A DNA stretch of 43,619 bases, from NCBI GenBank assembly GCA_025352565.1, contig JANXTF010000119.1, positions 1 through 43,619 of the forward strand, in the 5' to 3' direction. The notes below the pieces were generated by a model. It ran no database searches, was not told where the DNA came from, and worked only from the letters and a program-made list of their open reading frames with translations. The stretch is from Rhodospirillales bacterium. Lineage in GTDB: Bacteria; Pseudomonadota; Alphaproteobacteria; Acetobacterales; Acetobacteraceae. A program made the translations under genes and the position numbers. Below, piece after piece: positions 33,141 through 42,468 of the stretch; the stretch's first letter is position 1; the number at the start of each line of letters is the position of its first letter.

Positions 33141-34394
33141 ATGGGTAGATGGCTGGGGCGGCTGGCGTTGGCGGCGACGCTGGTGCTGCCGGTTTTCCTG
33201 ATGCACGGCCGGGCGGTGGCCGAGGTGGTGATCGGCGTTATCGACTTTTGCTTCCTCGCCCGCTGCCTTCTGGCCGGCGAGTGGGCCGGCGAGTCGGCCG
33301 GCGAGTGGGATTGGCTGCGCACCGCCTGGGTAAAGCTCGCCGCGATCTGGTGGGGGTGGCTGATCCTGTGCTCGCTGCCCTCCATCAGCGGCGGCGGAAC
33401 GGGACCGCTGATCCAGGCGGTCGGTCTCGCGCGCTTCCTCGTTCTGGTGGCGGCGCTGGAAAACGACGTGCTGCGGCCGGCTTTCGCGCGCCGGTGGATG
33501 GCGCGCGCGGTGATGGCGGCGGCCCTGTATATCGGCCTGCAAAGCCTGCTGCAGTTCGCCACCGGCCACAACCTGCAAGGCTTCCCACGCGGCGCGGACG
33601 GCGAGTTGACCGGGCCGTTCCAGAACCCCCGCGCCGCCGCCCCACTGTCACGTCTGATGTTCCCGGCGATCCTGGCAGGCGGCGGCGTCGCGCCCGTGTT
33701 GGGGCTCGCCGTGCTGGCAACCGGCACCATGGTGCTGATCGGCCAGCGTATGCCGCTGCTGCTGACGATGTTCGGGCTGGTTCTCACGGGGTTCCTGCTG
33801 CCGCGCATGAGGCTGGCCATGCTGGGCGCCCTCGTGGCCGGCGGCCTGCTGCTGGGTGCTTCGGCCGTGGTGGCACCGCAGAGCTTTTATCGGCTGGTAA
33901 CCAAGTTCTCGACCCAGATAGAGAATTTCGCCGACAGCGAGTATGGCCGCATCGCCACCCGCGCCATCGACATCACGCGGGCGCATCCGGTGTTCGGCCA
34001 GGGCTTCGACGCTTATCGCCGGACCTGCGCGGACCCGGTTTACGGCCTCCCGAACGCCTGCAACATCCACCCGCACAACCACTACCTCGAAGCGGCCACC
34101 GAAAGCGGCATCCCCGGCCTGCTCCTGTTCTCGGCCCTGATCGTGGCTTGGCTGCGGCCGCTCGCGCGTGGCTTGCGGCGCGATCCAAACCCGTTGCGGG
34201 TCGGTCTGTTCGTCACCGCCTTCATCTCGGAATGGCCGATCGCTTCCAGCAACAGCTTCACCTCGATCGAACTCGGCGGCTTTTTCTTCGTGCTGCTGGG
34301 TTACGGGCTGGCCGAGGCGCGGGCCGCCACGAGCAGCACCGTGCCGTCTACCCCAACCACGTGCAGCACGGCGCCAGGCATCGCATTCTCCTGA
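33141..34394 (+). CDS. O-antigen ligase/polymerase-like membrane protein (Wzy_C)
   Basis: This 417-residue protein has about ten membrane spans. The large periplasmic loop carries the Wzy_C signature region with FGQGFDAYRR and HPHNHYLEAATESGIPG, whose His-rich motif is typical of WaaL ligases. It may join or polymerise a lipid-linked glycan and follows two acyltransferases. Near residue 45 a 12-bp triplication adds GEWAGESAGEW. The last about 28 residues (Ala, Ser, Thr and Pro rich) are translated antisense to the nfeD gene, with a 94-base overlap. They look like read-through beyond an ancestral stop. Confidence 0.85.
   Translation: MGRWLGRLALAATLVLPVFLMHGRAVAEVVIGVIDFCFLARCLLAGEWAGESAGEWDWLRTAWVKLAAIWWGWLILCSLPSISGGGTGPLIQAVGLARFLVLVAALENDVLRPAFARRWMARAVMAAALYIGLQSLLQFATGHNLQGFPRGADGELTGPFQNPRAAAPLSRLMFPAILAGGGVAPVLGLAVLATGTMVLIGQRMPLLLTMFGLVLTGFLLPRMRLAMLGALVAGGLLLGASAVVAPQSFYRLVTKFSTQIENFADSEYGRIATRAIDITRAHPVFGQGFDAYRRTCADPVYGLPNACNIHPHNHYLEAATESGIPGLLLFSALIVAWLRPLARGLRRDPNPLRVGLFVTAFISEWPIASSNSFTSIELGGFFFVLLGYGLAEARAATSSTVPSTPTTCSTAPGIAFS
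33272..33307. repeat. Three in-frame tandem 12-bp repeats inside the ligase gene
   Basis: GGCCGGCGAGTG, GGCCGGCGAGTC and GGCCGGCGAGTG follow each other exactly. The array is in frame and encodes three similar four-residue units giving AGEWAGESAGEW. It lies between the first two predicted membrane spans, where length changes would be tolerated. Confidence 0.85.
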
Positions 34395-34738
34395 TCCACC
34401 AGCCGCGCGGCCCAGTCGCTGTCGCCCAGCCGGACGCGGCCTTCCGGCCCTGCGAACCCCAGCGCCAGTGCCGTCCGCCCCACCAGCCCCGAGCCCGGCG
34501 CGTTCAGCGTCCCTGGCGTGGGCTTGCGCCGCCACGCAAGCCCGCACGCCACCGCCGCACAGGCCAGCACCCCGAACGCCACCACCTGCAACTCGAACCC
34601 CAGCGGATGCGCCTGTTCCAGAATCCCGGTGCCGAGCGCGGCAAGTCCGAGCCACACCAGGAACGCGCCCGGCAGCACCGCCTCCGCCACCATCAGCGCG
34701 AGGCCCACGCCCAGCCAGATCACGACCGGCGACATCAT
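34301..34738 (-). CDS. NfeD-family membrane protein
   Basis: This short NfeD has 145 residues and two or three N-terminal spans (about 5-25, 30-40 and 48-68). A soluble beta-barrel (OB-like) domain follows, with GSGLVGRTALALG, GRVRLGDSDWAARL and GAVLHVVGVDGTVLLV. It is encoded directly after the SPFH protein QmcA, the standard partner arrangement, and may help organise membrane microdomains. Two adjacent ATG codons (34738 and 34735) are possible starts and no clear ribosome binding site was seen. Its end overlaps the convergent ligase gene. Confidence 0.88.
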   Translation of the reverse strand: MMSPVVIWLGVGLALMVAEAVLPGAFLVWLGLAALGTGILEQAHPLGFELQVVAFGVLACAAVACGLAWRRKPTPGTLNAPGSGLVGRTALALGFAGPEGRVRLGDSDWAARLVDQENAMPGAVLHVVGVDGTVLLVAARASASP

Positions 34739-34748
34739 GGCGGCGGCA

Positions 34749-35741
34749 TCATGGCGCGGTCACCGGCACGGAGCCCGCGCGCATCGCCGCCTGCGCCTTC
34801 GCCGCCGCGCTCGCCTGGGCCGCGGCGTCCGCGGTGGGCGCGCGCAGCAACTCGAGCGCCTGGGTGATGCCGCCCGCGAGCGCCGCGGATTCCATCGGCA
34901 CGATCACGAGCCGGTTGTTCGGCGCGGTCGCGAGCGCGTGGAACGCCTGCACGTAGCGGTCGGCGATGAAGTAGCGCAAAGCCGGCTCGCCGCCGGCCGC
35001 CGCCGCCTCGGCCACCATGCGGGTGGCCGCCGCTTCGGCCGCGGCCAGCCGCTCGCGCGCCTCGCCATCGCGGTTCGCCGCCTGCTGGCGGCCCTCGGCG
35101 GCGAGCACCAGCGCCTGCTTGGCCCCCTCCGCCCGCAGCACGGCGGCCTGCTTCTCGCCCTCCGCCTTGGCGACCGAGGCCCGGCGCTCGCGCTCTGCCG
35201 TCATCTGCATGTTCATCGCGCGGATCAGGTTTTCCGGCGGCTCGATCTTGCGGATTTCCACCCGGCTCACCTTCACGCCCCATGGATGCGTCGCCCCATC
35301 GAGGATCACCAGCAACTGGGTGTTGATCCGTTCGCGCGACGACAGCGCCGCGTCCAGTTCCATCTCACCGATCACGGCGCGGATGTTGGTCATCGCCAGC
35401 GTGCTCAGGGCCTGACCCAGATTCTGCACCTGGTAGGCCGCCTTGTCGGCTTCCAGCACCCGGTAATAGATCACGCCGTCCACCGCCACGGTGGCATTGT
35501 CGCCGGTGATGACGCTTTGCTCGGGGATGTCGAGCACCTGCTCCTGCACGTTCAGCTTGCGGCCCACGCGGTCCACGTAGGGCAGCAGGAAGTTGAGGCC
35601 GGGATTGAGCATCCGGGTAAACGCGCCGAACCGCTCGACCGTCCAGACCTGCCCCTGCGGCACCGTCTTGGCGCCGGCGAACACGGTAACCACCACCAAT
35701 ACCAGCAGCAGCACCCATACGATCAGAAAGCCCTGGCTCAT
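34749..35741 (-). CDS. qmcA: SPFH/band-7 membrane protein QmcA (stomatin-like)
   Basis: This 330-residue protein has one N-terminal membrane span (about 5-23). The SPFH domain follows with ERFGAFTRMLNPGLNFLLPYVDRV and QEQVLDIPEQSVITGDNATVAVDGVIYYRV. A long Ala/Glu-rich coiled-coil region begins at about residue 185 (TAERERRASVAKAEGEKQAAVLRAEG). It would form large ring-like assemblies in the inner membrane with the NfeD protein encoded ten bases downstream, and may influence membrane protein quality control. GGGGGA precedes the ATG. Confidence 0.93.
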   Translation of the reverse strand: MSQGFLIVWVLLLVLVVVTVFAGAKTVPQGQVWTVERFGAFTRMLNPGLNFLLPYVDRVGRKLNVQEQVLDIPEQSVITGDNATVAVDGVIYYRVLEADKAAYQVQNLGQALSTLAMTNIRAVIGEMELDAALSSRERINTQLLVILDGATHPWGVKVSRVEIRKIEPPENLIRAMNMQMTAERERRASVAKAEGEKQAAVLRAEGAKQALVLAAEGRQQAANRDGEARERLAAAEAAATRMVAEAAAAGGEPALRYFIADRYVQAFHALATAPNNRLVIVPMESAALAGGITQALELLRAPTADAAAQASAAAKAQAAMRAGSVPVTAP

Positions 35742-35815
35742 CGCAATCCCCCGTGGCGGGCTTGGTTGCCGCCGCTGCTTGACCCTAGCATGGGCGCAAC
35801 AACGGGAGACACAAC

Positions 35816-36601
35816 ATGATCATCGGCGCTTCGGGTCCGCTCACGGTCGATCTCAGCGGCCTGCGGGTCGCCATCACGGCCGGCGCCGGGGGCATCGGGC
35901 GGGTGATGGCGGATGGCTTCGTCGCGTGCGGGGCCTCGGTATTCGTGTCCGACATCGACGCGGCGGCCCTGGCGGCCTGCCCGCACCCGTCGATGCGGGC
36001 CGACGCCGGCAGCGTCGCCGACCTCGACGCCTTCATGGAGACCGCGATCGGCCATCACGGCGGGCTCGACGTGCTGGTCAACAACGCCGGCATCGCCGGG
36101 CCGACCAGGCCGGTGGAGGAGGTGACGCCCGAGGAGGTGGAGGCGACGCTGCGGATCGACCTCGCCGCCATGTTCCACACCGCCCGCCGCGCCGTGCCCG
36201 CCTTGCGCGCGGCCGGGGGCGGGGCGATCATCAACCTGAGTTCCGCCGCCGGCCGCTTCGGCTTCCGCCTCCGCAGCCCGTATGCCGCGGCCAAATGGGG
36301 CGTCATCGGGCTGACCAAGACCATGGCGATCGAATTGGGGCCGGACGGCATCCGGGTGAACGCCATCCTGCCGGGGCTGGTCGAGGGCCCGCGCATCCGG
36401 TCGGTGCTGAAGGCCAAGGCCGACGCGTCCGGCATCGGCGAGAACGAGCAGATCGACCGCGCGCTGCTGACCACGAGCCTGCGCTGCTTCGTGACCCAGA
36501 ACGACATCGCCAACATGGCGCTCTACTTGTGCAGCCCGTTCGGCCGCACGATCAGCGGGCAGTCGTTGAGCGTCGATGGGGATTTGCAAACCCTGATTTG
36601 A
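35816..36601 (+). CDS. SDR-family NAD(P)-dependent oxidoreductase
   Basis: This 261-residue short-chain dehydrogenase is monocistronic. The cofactor motif TAGAGGIGR is near residue 22, followed by a downstream Asp (SDID) that favours NAD. NNAG is in VLVNNAGIAG, the catalytic Ser is in NLSSAAGRFG, and YAAAKWG carries the Tyr-x3-Lys pair. The motif PGLVEGPRI after the active site is seen in several alphaproteobacterial SDRs. GGGAG lies eight bases before the ATG. The substrate cannot be told from the sequence. Confidence 0.93.
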   Translation: MIIGASGPLTVDLSGLRVAITAGAGGIGRVMADGFVACGASVFVSDIDAAALAACPHPSMRADAGSVADLDAFMETAIGHHGGLDVLVNNAGIAGPTRPVEEVTPEEVEATLRIDLAAMFHTARRAVPALRAAGGGAIINLSSAAGRFGFRLRSPYAAAKWGVIGLTKTMAIELGPDGIRVNAILPGLVEGPRIRSVLKAKADASGIGENEQIDRALLTTSLRCFVTQNDIANMALYLCSPFGRTISGQSLSVDGDLQTLI

Positions 36602-36615
36602 TGCTCGGCCTGGCG

Positions 36616-39027
36616 TCATGACGGGTCTTCCGGCCAATCATGGCGAGGGTAGCGCCCCCGCATGTCGCGCCGCGCATCGGCCCAGGCGCCACGCCAGAAG
36701 CCGGCCAGATCGCCGGTGATGGCGATGGGCCGGCCCGCCGGGGAGAGCAGCGCGCAGCGCAGGTCGATGCGGCCCCCCGCGAGCAGGGGTGTCGCGGTGG
36801 CGCCGTAGAAGGCCTGCGCGCGGGCGGAGGCGAGCGGGACCGGCTGGAGATAGTCGATCGCCGCGTGACCGCGCGGCAGCTTGAGCTCGCACGGCAGATC
36901 CGCGTTCAGCCGCTTCGCCTGCTCCCAGGTGAGCAGACCGCGCAGGATGGCGGGGAAATCGAGCTTTTCGAGTTCGGCCATGCGGGTGAGGCCGTTCAGA
37001 TGCGGCGCGAGCCAGTCCTGCCGCGTGCCGTCCAGCGCCGCGTCCGAGAGATCCGGAAAGTCGGGGTCGAGGCCGCGCATCAGTACCACGCGAGCCTGAA
37101 GCTGGCGGGCGGCGCCGGTCCAGGGCAGGGTCGCGGCGGCGGCGAGCGCCGTGGCGGCGGTGGCCGGATCGGCGGCCTCGGTGCGGTCCTCCAGCACCAG
37201 CGCGCCGAGGCGCCGGCGGCGGCGGGCCATCACGGTGCCGGTGCCGGGGTCGAACGCGGTCTCGACCGCCTCGGTCACCCGTGCCGCGACGGAGGCGGGC
37301 AGGGCGGCGGGATCGAGGCTTGCGGCGAGGCGGATGCGGGCGCCGGCCCGCAGTTCCAGGCTGGCCGCCACCAGCAGCTTCGCGCGGGACAGCGGATCGC
37401 CCAAGGGCAGTTTGGCGCCGCCGCCGCCGGCCAGGCGAAAGCTGCCCGGCTCGCCGCGGCGTTGGGCGATGCGGTCGGGGAAGGCGGCGGCCAGCAGCGG
37501 GCCGGCATCGCCATCGAGCGGCAAATCCGCCACGCGAAGCCGGCGGCGATATTGCGCGGCACCCCGGCGGATGCGCGACAGCGCGCCGCGATCCGCCTCG
37601 GCCGCCAAAGTGCCGCCGAGGGCCGCGAGGCGCAGCCCGATATCGCAGGGCGGATCGCCCGCCGGGCCCCGCCGCAGCGGGTCGCGTTCCTCCAGCAGCG
37701 CGGCGAGGGAGCAGGCCAGCGCCGCCGCCTCCGGGGTCTCGGCCGCGAGCATCATGGCGGCGAGGCGGGGATGGGCGCCGAGCCGCGCCATGCGGCGGCC
37801 CGGATCGGTGATCCGCCCGGCGGCATCGAGCGCGCCCAGTTCGGCCAGCAGCGCCTGCCCGGCGGCAACCGCGCCCGCGGGCGGCGGATCGGGAAACGGC
37901 AGCGCGTCCGGCGTCTCGCCCCAGGCCGCGCAATCCAGCGCCAGACCGGATAACTCGGCTTCCAGGATCTCCGGCCGGTCGAAGGCCGCGAGTCCGCGAT
38001 GCGCGGCCGTGGTCCAGAGCCGGATCGCCACACCCGGCGCTTCCCGCCCGGCGCGCCCGGCCCGCTGCTCGGCGGCGGCACGGCTGATCCGCACGGTGGC
38101 GAGGCGGCTGAGGCCGGTGGCCTGATCGAGCCGCGGCGTGCGCCGCCAGCCGCCATCGACCACGATCCGCACGCCCGGCACCGTCAGCGAGGTTTCCGCG
38201 ATCGAGGTCGCCAGCACCACGCGGCGGCCTTCCGCCGGACGCAAGGCACGGTCCTGCTCGGCCAGCGGCAAATCTCCGTGCAGCGGCAGCACCAGGGCGC
38301 CGCAGCCTTCCAGGGCGGCCTGGGCACGCCGGATCTCGCCCATGCCCGGCAGGAAGGCCAGCACGTCGCCCGTGTGCTCGGCGAGCACCGCGCGGATGGC
38401 GCGGGCCATGGCGTCCGGCAGGTCGCGTTCGCTCGCGATGTCGCGCGCGGCGTGGATCACGTCCACCGGATGCGCGCGGCCCGTGCTTTCGATGATCTCG
38501 GCGTCGAGCAGCGGCCCCAGCCGCGCGCCGTCGGCGGTGGCCGACATCGCCAGCAGCCGCAGTTCCGGCCGCAGGGTGCGTTGCAGGTCGAGGCACAGGG
38601 CCAGGGCGAGGTCCGCATCGAGCGCCCGCTCATGCACTTCGTCGAAGATCACGCAGGCGACACCGTCGAGCCCAGGATCGGTCTGCAGCCGGCGCACCAG
38701 CAGCCCCTCGGTCACCACCTCGATCCGGGTCGCGGCCGAGGCCGCGCTGTCGAGCCGGGTGCGATAGCCGATCAAGCCTCCCACTTCCTCGCCGCGCAAC
38801 GCCGACATGCGGGCCGCGGCCGCCCGGGCGGCCAGCCGGCGCGGTTCGAGCATGACGATGCGCCCACCGCCTATCCAGGGCTGGTCGAGCAGCGCCGTTG
38901 GAACCAGCGTCGTCTTGCCGGCGCCGGGCGGCGCCACCAGCACGGCGTTCCGCCCGCGCGCAAGCACGTCGAGCAGGGCGGGAAGGCAGGCAATGACCGG
39001 GAGATCTTGTTTCACGCCGGCCGGCAT
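36616..39027 (-). CDS. hrpB: ATP-dependent helicase HrpB
   Basis: This 803-residue DEAH-box helicase matches HrpB (about 810 residues). Motif I is APPGAGKTT, motif II is FDEVHER, motif III SAT, and motif VI QRAGRAGR. The long C-terminal HrpB-specific region runs to the end (ending WRGAWADARRDMRGRYPRHDWPEDP). The start at 39027 (MPAGVKQDLPV) has GGA nearby; upstream ATGs would add a stretch antisense to the neighbouring reductase gene. HrpB's cellular substrate is unclear and the gene is usually dispensable. It is divergent from the DsbD-type gene. Confidence 0.95.
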   Translation of the reverse strand: MPAGVKQDLPVIACLPALLDVLARGRNAVLVAPPGAGKTTLVPTALLDQPWIGGGRIVMLEPRRLAARAAAARMSALRGEEVGGLIGYRTRLDSAASAATRIEVVTEGLLVRRLQTDPGLDGVACVIFDEVHERALDADLALALCLDLQRTLRPELRLLAMSATADGARLGPLLDAEIIESTGRAHPVDVIHAARDIASERDLPDAMARAIRAVLAEHTGDVLAFLPGMGEIRRAQAALEGCGALVLPLHGDLPLAEQDRALRPAEGRRVVLATSIAETSLTVPGVRIVVDGGWRRTPRLDQATGLSRLATVRISRAAAEQRAGRAGREAPGVAIRLWTTAAHRGLAAFDRPEILEAELSGLALDCAAWGETPDALPFPDPPPAGAVAAGQALLAELGALDAAGRITDPGRRMARLGAHPRLAAMMLAAETPEAAALACSLAALLEERDPLRRGPAGDPPCDIGLRLAALGGTLAAEADRGALSRIRRGAAQYRRRLRVADLPLDGDAGPLLAAAFPDRIAQRRGEPGSFRLAGGGGAKLPLGDPLSRAKLLVAASLELRAGARIRLAASLDPAALPASVAARVTEAVETAFDPGTGTVMARRRRRLGALVLEDRTEAADPATAATALAAAATLPWTGAARQLQARVVLMRGLDPDFPDLSDAALDGTRQDWLAPHLNGLTRMAELEKLDFPAILRGLLTWEQAKRLNADLPCELKLPRGHAAIDYLQPVPLASARAQAFYGATATPLLAGGRIDLRCALLSPAGRPIAITGDLAGFWRGAWADARRDMRGRYPRHDWPEDPS

Positions 39028-39061
39028 AGCATTTTCCAGCAGGACAGATGGTGGAACAGGC

Positions 39062-41137
39062 GTGATCGGGCGGACACTGGCGTGCATCGCGGCCCTCTTT
39101 CTGGCGCTCGCCGCCGGCAGCGCGAAGGCTGCCGAAAGCGCGGCGGTGAGCAGTCCCCGCGCGGTCGTGAGCCTGATATCGGACACCGACGCGGTGGCAG
39201 CCGGCCGCGCCTTCCAGTTGGGCCTGCGCATCGCCGCCGCCCCCGGCTGGCACATCTACTGGCAGAACCCCGGCGATGCCGGCGTGCCGCCGATCCTCGA
39301 TTTCACCTTGCCCGCCGGCACCAGCGCCGGCCCGATCGCGTGGCCGGTGCCCGACCGCCACCTCGAGGGTCCGGTGATGACGTTCGGCTTCACCGGGGAA
39401 ACCGTGCTGCCGGTGACCGTCATGCCCGGCGCGGTGTCTGGCGCGCTTGCGGTGAAACTGCATGCCGCGTGGCTGATCTGCGCCAATATCTGCGTGCCCG
39501 AGGAAGGCGATTTCCGCCTCGACATTCCGGTGGGCGCGCCGGGAGCCTCGCCGCAGGCGCCGCTGTTCCGCGCCGCCGCCGAGCGCCTGCCCGCCGCGTC
39601 TCCCTGGACCATGCACATCGCGCCGGACGGCACGCTGGGGGCGGAGGGCGCCGGCATCTCGCCGTCCACCGTGCATGAGGCATGGTTCTTTCCCGCGGCG
39701 TGGGGGCAGATCGACCACAGTTCGCCCCAGACGCTGACCGTGGGCGATGGCGGGCTTGCCCTGGCCATGAAGCCCGGCATCGAGTTCCAGCGCGACCGCG
39801 CGCTGCCGGGCGTGCTCGTGGTCCGCGGCGAGGCCGGCCCGGCGCGCGCCTTTTCGGTTTCCGCGACGCCCGGGGCCGTGGTTCTCAGAGCGACCGAACC
39901 GCCGGCGCCCCTCGCGCGCATCCTGCTGCTGGCGGCACTCGGCGGCATGATCCTGAACCTGATGCCCTGCGTGTTCCCGGTGCTCGCCATCAAGGCCGTG
40001 GGCTTCGCCAACCTGCAGGGCCGCGACCGGCGGCTGGCGCGGATGCAATCCGCCAGCTACATCGCGGGCGTGCTGCTCACGTTCCTCGCACTTGGCGGGC
40101 TGATGGTGGCGCTGCGCACCGGGGGCAACGCGGTCGGCTGGGGCTTCCAGTTCCAGTCGCCGGTGTTCGTCACCGCCATGGGATGGCTGCTGTTCGCGGT
40201 CGGGCTGAACCTGTCCGGGCTGTTCGACGTGGCCGCCGTGTTCTCCGGCGCCGGGCAGACCCTGGCGCATCGCAGCGGCCATGGCGGCAGCTTCTTCACC
40301 GGACTGCTGGCGGTGCTGGTCGCGACCCCCTGCACGGCGCCGTTCATGGGGGTCGCGATCGCGACCGCGCTGACCTCCTCGGCTGCGGTCACGCTGGCGG
40401 TTTTCCTCGCTCTTGGCGCGGGTTTCGCGCTGCCCTTCGCGCTGCTGGCGCTGATCCCCGGGATCGCGCGGGCGCTGCCACGGCCCGGCCCCTGGATGGT
40501 GGTGCTGCGGCAGGTGCTCGCCTTCCCGATGTATGCCGCGGCGCTGTGGCTGGTGTGGGTGCTGGCCCAGGAATCCGGGCCGGACGGCGTGCTGGCGGCC
40601 GGGAGCGGGCTGGTGCTGCTCGGGCTGGCCGGCTGGGCGCTGGGCCTCGCACAGCACCACACTTTGGTGTCGAACCGCCGAGGGCGGCGGATGGCGCATG
40701 TGGTGGCCATCGCCGCCGCCGCCGCCGCGTTGGCGATCCTGCCCACGGTGGTGATGGCGCCCGCCGGGAAAGAAGTGTCCCGCGTCGATCCCGGCACCGA
40801 GAAATTCACCGCCGCCCGCCTCGCCGCCTTGCGCGCCGAGGGCCGCCCGGTATTCGTCAACATGACCGCCGCCTGGTGCGTGACATGCCTCGTCAATGAG
40901 CGGCTGGCCCTGTCGCCCGCCCGGGTGCGCCAAAGCTTTGCGGATCGGCATGTGACGTATTTGAAAGGCGACTGGACCCGGCAGGACCCCGAGATCACCG
41001 CCTTCCTGCACGGCCATGGGCGTGACGGCGTGCCGCTTTACGTGATGTATCCCGCCCATGCCGGGACGCCCACGGTCATGTCGCAAGTGCTTACGGAAGG
41101 CGAGGTCATCGCCGAACTGAATCGCGCCGGGGGTTAG
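39062..41137 (+). CDS. DsbD/ScsB-type thiol:disulfide interchange protein
   Basis: This 691-residue membrane reductase carries electrons from cytoplasmic thioredoxin to the periplasm. A signal sequence (about 1-25) starts from GTG 39062. The N-terminal periplasmic domain has HIYWQNPGDAG and CANICVPEE, more like ScsB than E. coli DsbD. Then comes a set of about eight spans with NLMPCVFPVL and ATPCTAPFMG, the two transmembrane cysteine sites. The C-terminal thioredoxin-like domain has AAWCVTCLVN. Partner proteins are not adjacent. The 35-base space to the divergent hrpB must hold both starts. The stop overlaps the convergent P450 stop. Confidence 0.9.
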   Translation: MIGRTLACIAALFLALAAGSAKAAESAAVSSPRAVVSLISDTDAVAAGRAFQLGLRIAAAPGWHIYWQNPGDAGVPPILDFTLPAGTSAGPIAWPVPDRHLEGPVMTFGFTGETVLPVTVMPGAVSGALAVKLHAAWLICANICVPEEGDFRLDIPVGAPGASPQAPLFRAAAERLPAASPWTMHIAPDGTLGAEGAGISPSTVHEAWFFPAAWGQIDHSSPQTLTVGDGGLALAMKPGIEFQRDRALPGVLVVRGEAGPARAFSVSATPGAVVLRATEPPAPLARILLLAALGGMILNLMPCVFPVLAIKAVGFANLQGRDRRLARMQSASYIAGVLLTFLALGGLMVALRTGGNAVGWGFQFQSPVFVTAMGWLLFAVGLNLSGLFDVAAVFSGAGQTLAHRSGHGGSFFTGLLAVLVATPCTAPFMGVAIATALTSSAAVTLAVFLALGAGFALPFALLALIPGIARALPRPGPWMVVLRQVLAFPMYAAALWLVWVLAQESGPDGVLAAGSGLVLLGLAGWALGLAQHHTLVSNRRGRRMAHVVAIAAAAAALAILPTVVMAPAGKEVSRVDPGTEKFTAARLAALRAEGRPVFVNMTAAWCVTCLVNERLALSPARVRQSFADRHVTYLKGDWTRQDPEITAFLHGHGRDGVPLYVMYPAHAGTPTVMSQVLTEGEVIAELNRAGG

Positions 41138-42414
41138 ACCGCCGCCACCGGGACGGACAGGAAGCCCCGGAACCGCGCCCGCCCGCCCCGCACCGGCACG
41201 CCATCCAGCCGGTAATGCGGAAACCGCGCGAGGAAGCGTCCGATCGCGATCTGCCCCTCCAGCCGCGCCACCGCCAGCCCCGCGCATTGATGCACGCCGA
41301 AGCCGAACGCCAGATGCCGGTTCGGCCAGCGGGCGAGGTCGAGCCGGTCGGGCTCGGCGAACACCGCCGGGTCCCGGTTGGCCGCCCCGATGCAGAGTGT
41401 CACCGACGTTCCGGCGGGAAACACCCGGCCGCCGATCTCGGCCGCCGCGGTGGTCATCCGGTTGCTGAGTTGGTTGGAGCTTTCGAAACGCAGGAACTCC
41501 TCCACGGCGGTTTTCATCAGGCCGGGTTCCGCGGCCAGCGCCGCCCGCGCCTGCGGCCAGTCCAGCAGCGCCACCAGCGCGTTGCCGATCAGGTTGGTGG
41601 TGGTCTCATGGCCCGCATTGAGGATGAAGATGCAGTTCTGCAGCAGCTCCGCCTCGCTCAGCCGCTCGTCGCCTTCCCCCTGGATCAGCCGCGTCAGCAC
41701 GTCGCGTGCCGGGTCGCCCGGCGCGCGGCGGCGATCGGCCACCAGGTGTTCCAGGTAGGCCAGGAACGCCACGACCGCCGTGTTGCCCGCCGCCTGTTGC
41801 TCGGGCGTCAATGTCGGCTCCAGCGCGCCGAGGATCGCCAACGACCATCCCCGGAGCGGCTCCCTCTCGCCGCGCGGCACGCCGAGCAGGTTGCCGATGA
41901 CATCGACCGGGATGGCGGCGGCGAAATCCTCGATCAGATCGAACCGGCCTTGCGTCTCGGCCGTGTCCAGCAGCCCGTCCACGAGGCGCACCAGCCCCGC
42001 CTCCATGTCGGCCACCGCCCGCGCCGTGAGCGCCCCCGCGATCAGCCGCCGCACGCGGGTGTGCAGCGGCGGGTCGTTGAACACGAGGCTCGTCGTGTGG
42101 TGCGCGAACAGCGGCGTGCCCTTGCCGTATTTCGGCCCGAACTCCACGCGCTTGTCCGAACTGAACCGCGCGGCGTCGCGATACACCGCCACGCAATCGG
42201 CATGACGGGTGAGGAACAGTGAGCCGTTCGCCATGACATGGAGCGGGGCCGTTTCGCGCAGATCGCGGTACACGGGATACGGGTCGTCATGGAAACCGGG
42301 CGGCAGGGCGCGCAAATCGAAGCCGCCTGGCGTGGCCAACGCCGGGGCATCCGGGATGCGGCCCGGGACCGCTTCGATCACGGGGCGATCGGTCGAGTTT
42401 ATCGTTGCCTCCAT
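41134..42414 (-). CDS. Cytochrome P450
   Basis: This is a soluble bacterial P450 of 426 residues. The I-helix motif NAGHETTTN, the ExxR motif in EEFLRFESS, and the heme segment FGFGVHQCAGLAVAR (Cys377) are all present, so it should be active as a monooxygenase with external ferredoxin. No ferredoxin or reductase gene is adjacent. ATG 42414 is chosen because GGGAG lies four bases upstream; an ATG at 42432 lacks this. It is encoded 54 bases downstream of a DppC-type permease and may be co-transcribed with that importer. The substrate is unknown. Confidence 0.92.
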   Translation of the reverse strand: MEATINSTDRPVIEAVPGRIPDAPALATPGGFDLRALPPGFHDDPYPVYRDLRETAPLHVMANGSLFLTRHADCVAVYRDAARFSSDKRVEFGPKYGKGTPLFAHHTTSLVFNDPPLHTRVRRLIAGALTARAVADMEAGLVRLVDGLLDTAETQGRFDLIEDFAAAIPVDVIGNLLGVPRGEREPLRGWSLAILGALEPTLTPEQQAAGNTAVVAFLAYLEHLVADRRRAPGDPARDVLTRLIQGEGDERLSEAELLQNCIFILNAGHETTTNLIGNALVALLDWPQARAALAAEPGLMKTAVEEFLRFESSNQLSNRMTTAAAEIGGRVFPAGTSVTLCIGAANRDPAVFAEPDRLDLARWPNRHLAFGFGVHQCAGLAVARLEGQIAIGRFLARFPHYRLDGVPVRGGRARFRGFLSVPVAAV

Positions 42415-42468
42415 CGCTCCCGCGCGAAACATACGCCGGTGGGAGCCTGAAAGCGACCTCTTGCCGAA

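Noticed and set aside
36638-38596. Very long open frames overlapping hrpB on both strands
   Set aside because: They are Arg/Ala/Gly-rich, lack domains and follow from high GC content; HrpB explains the region fully.
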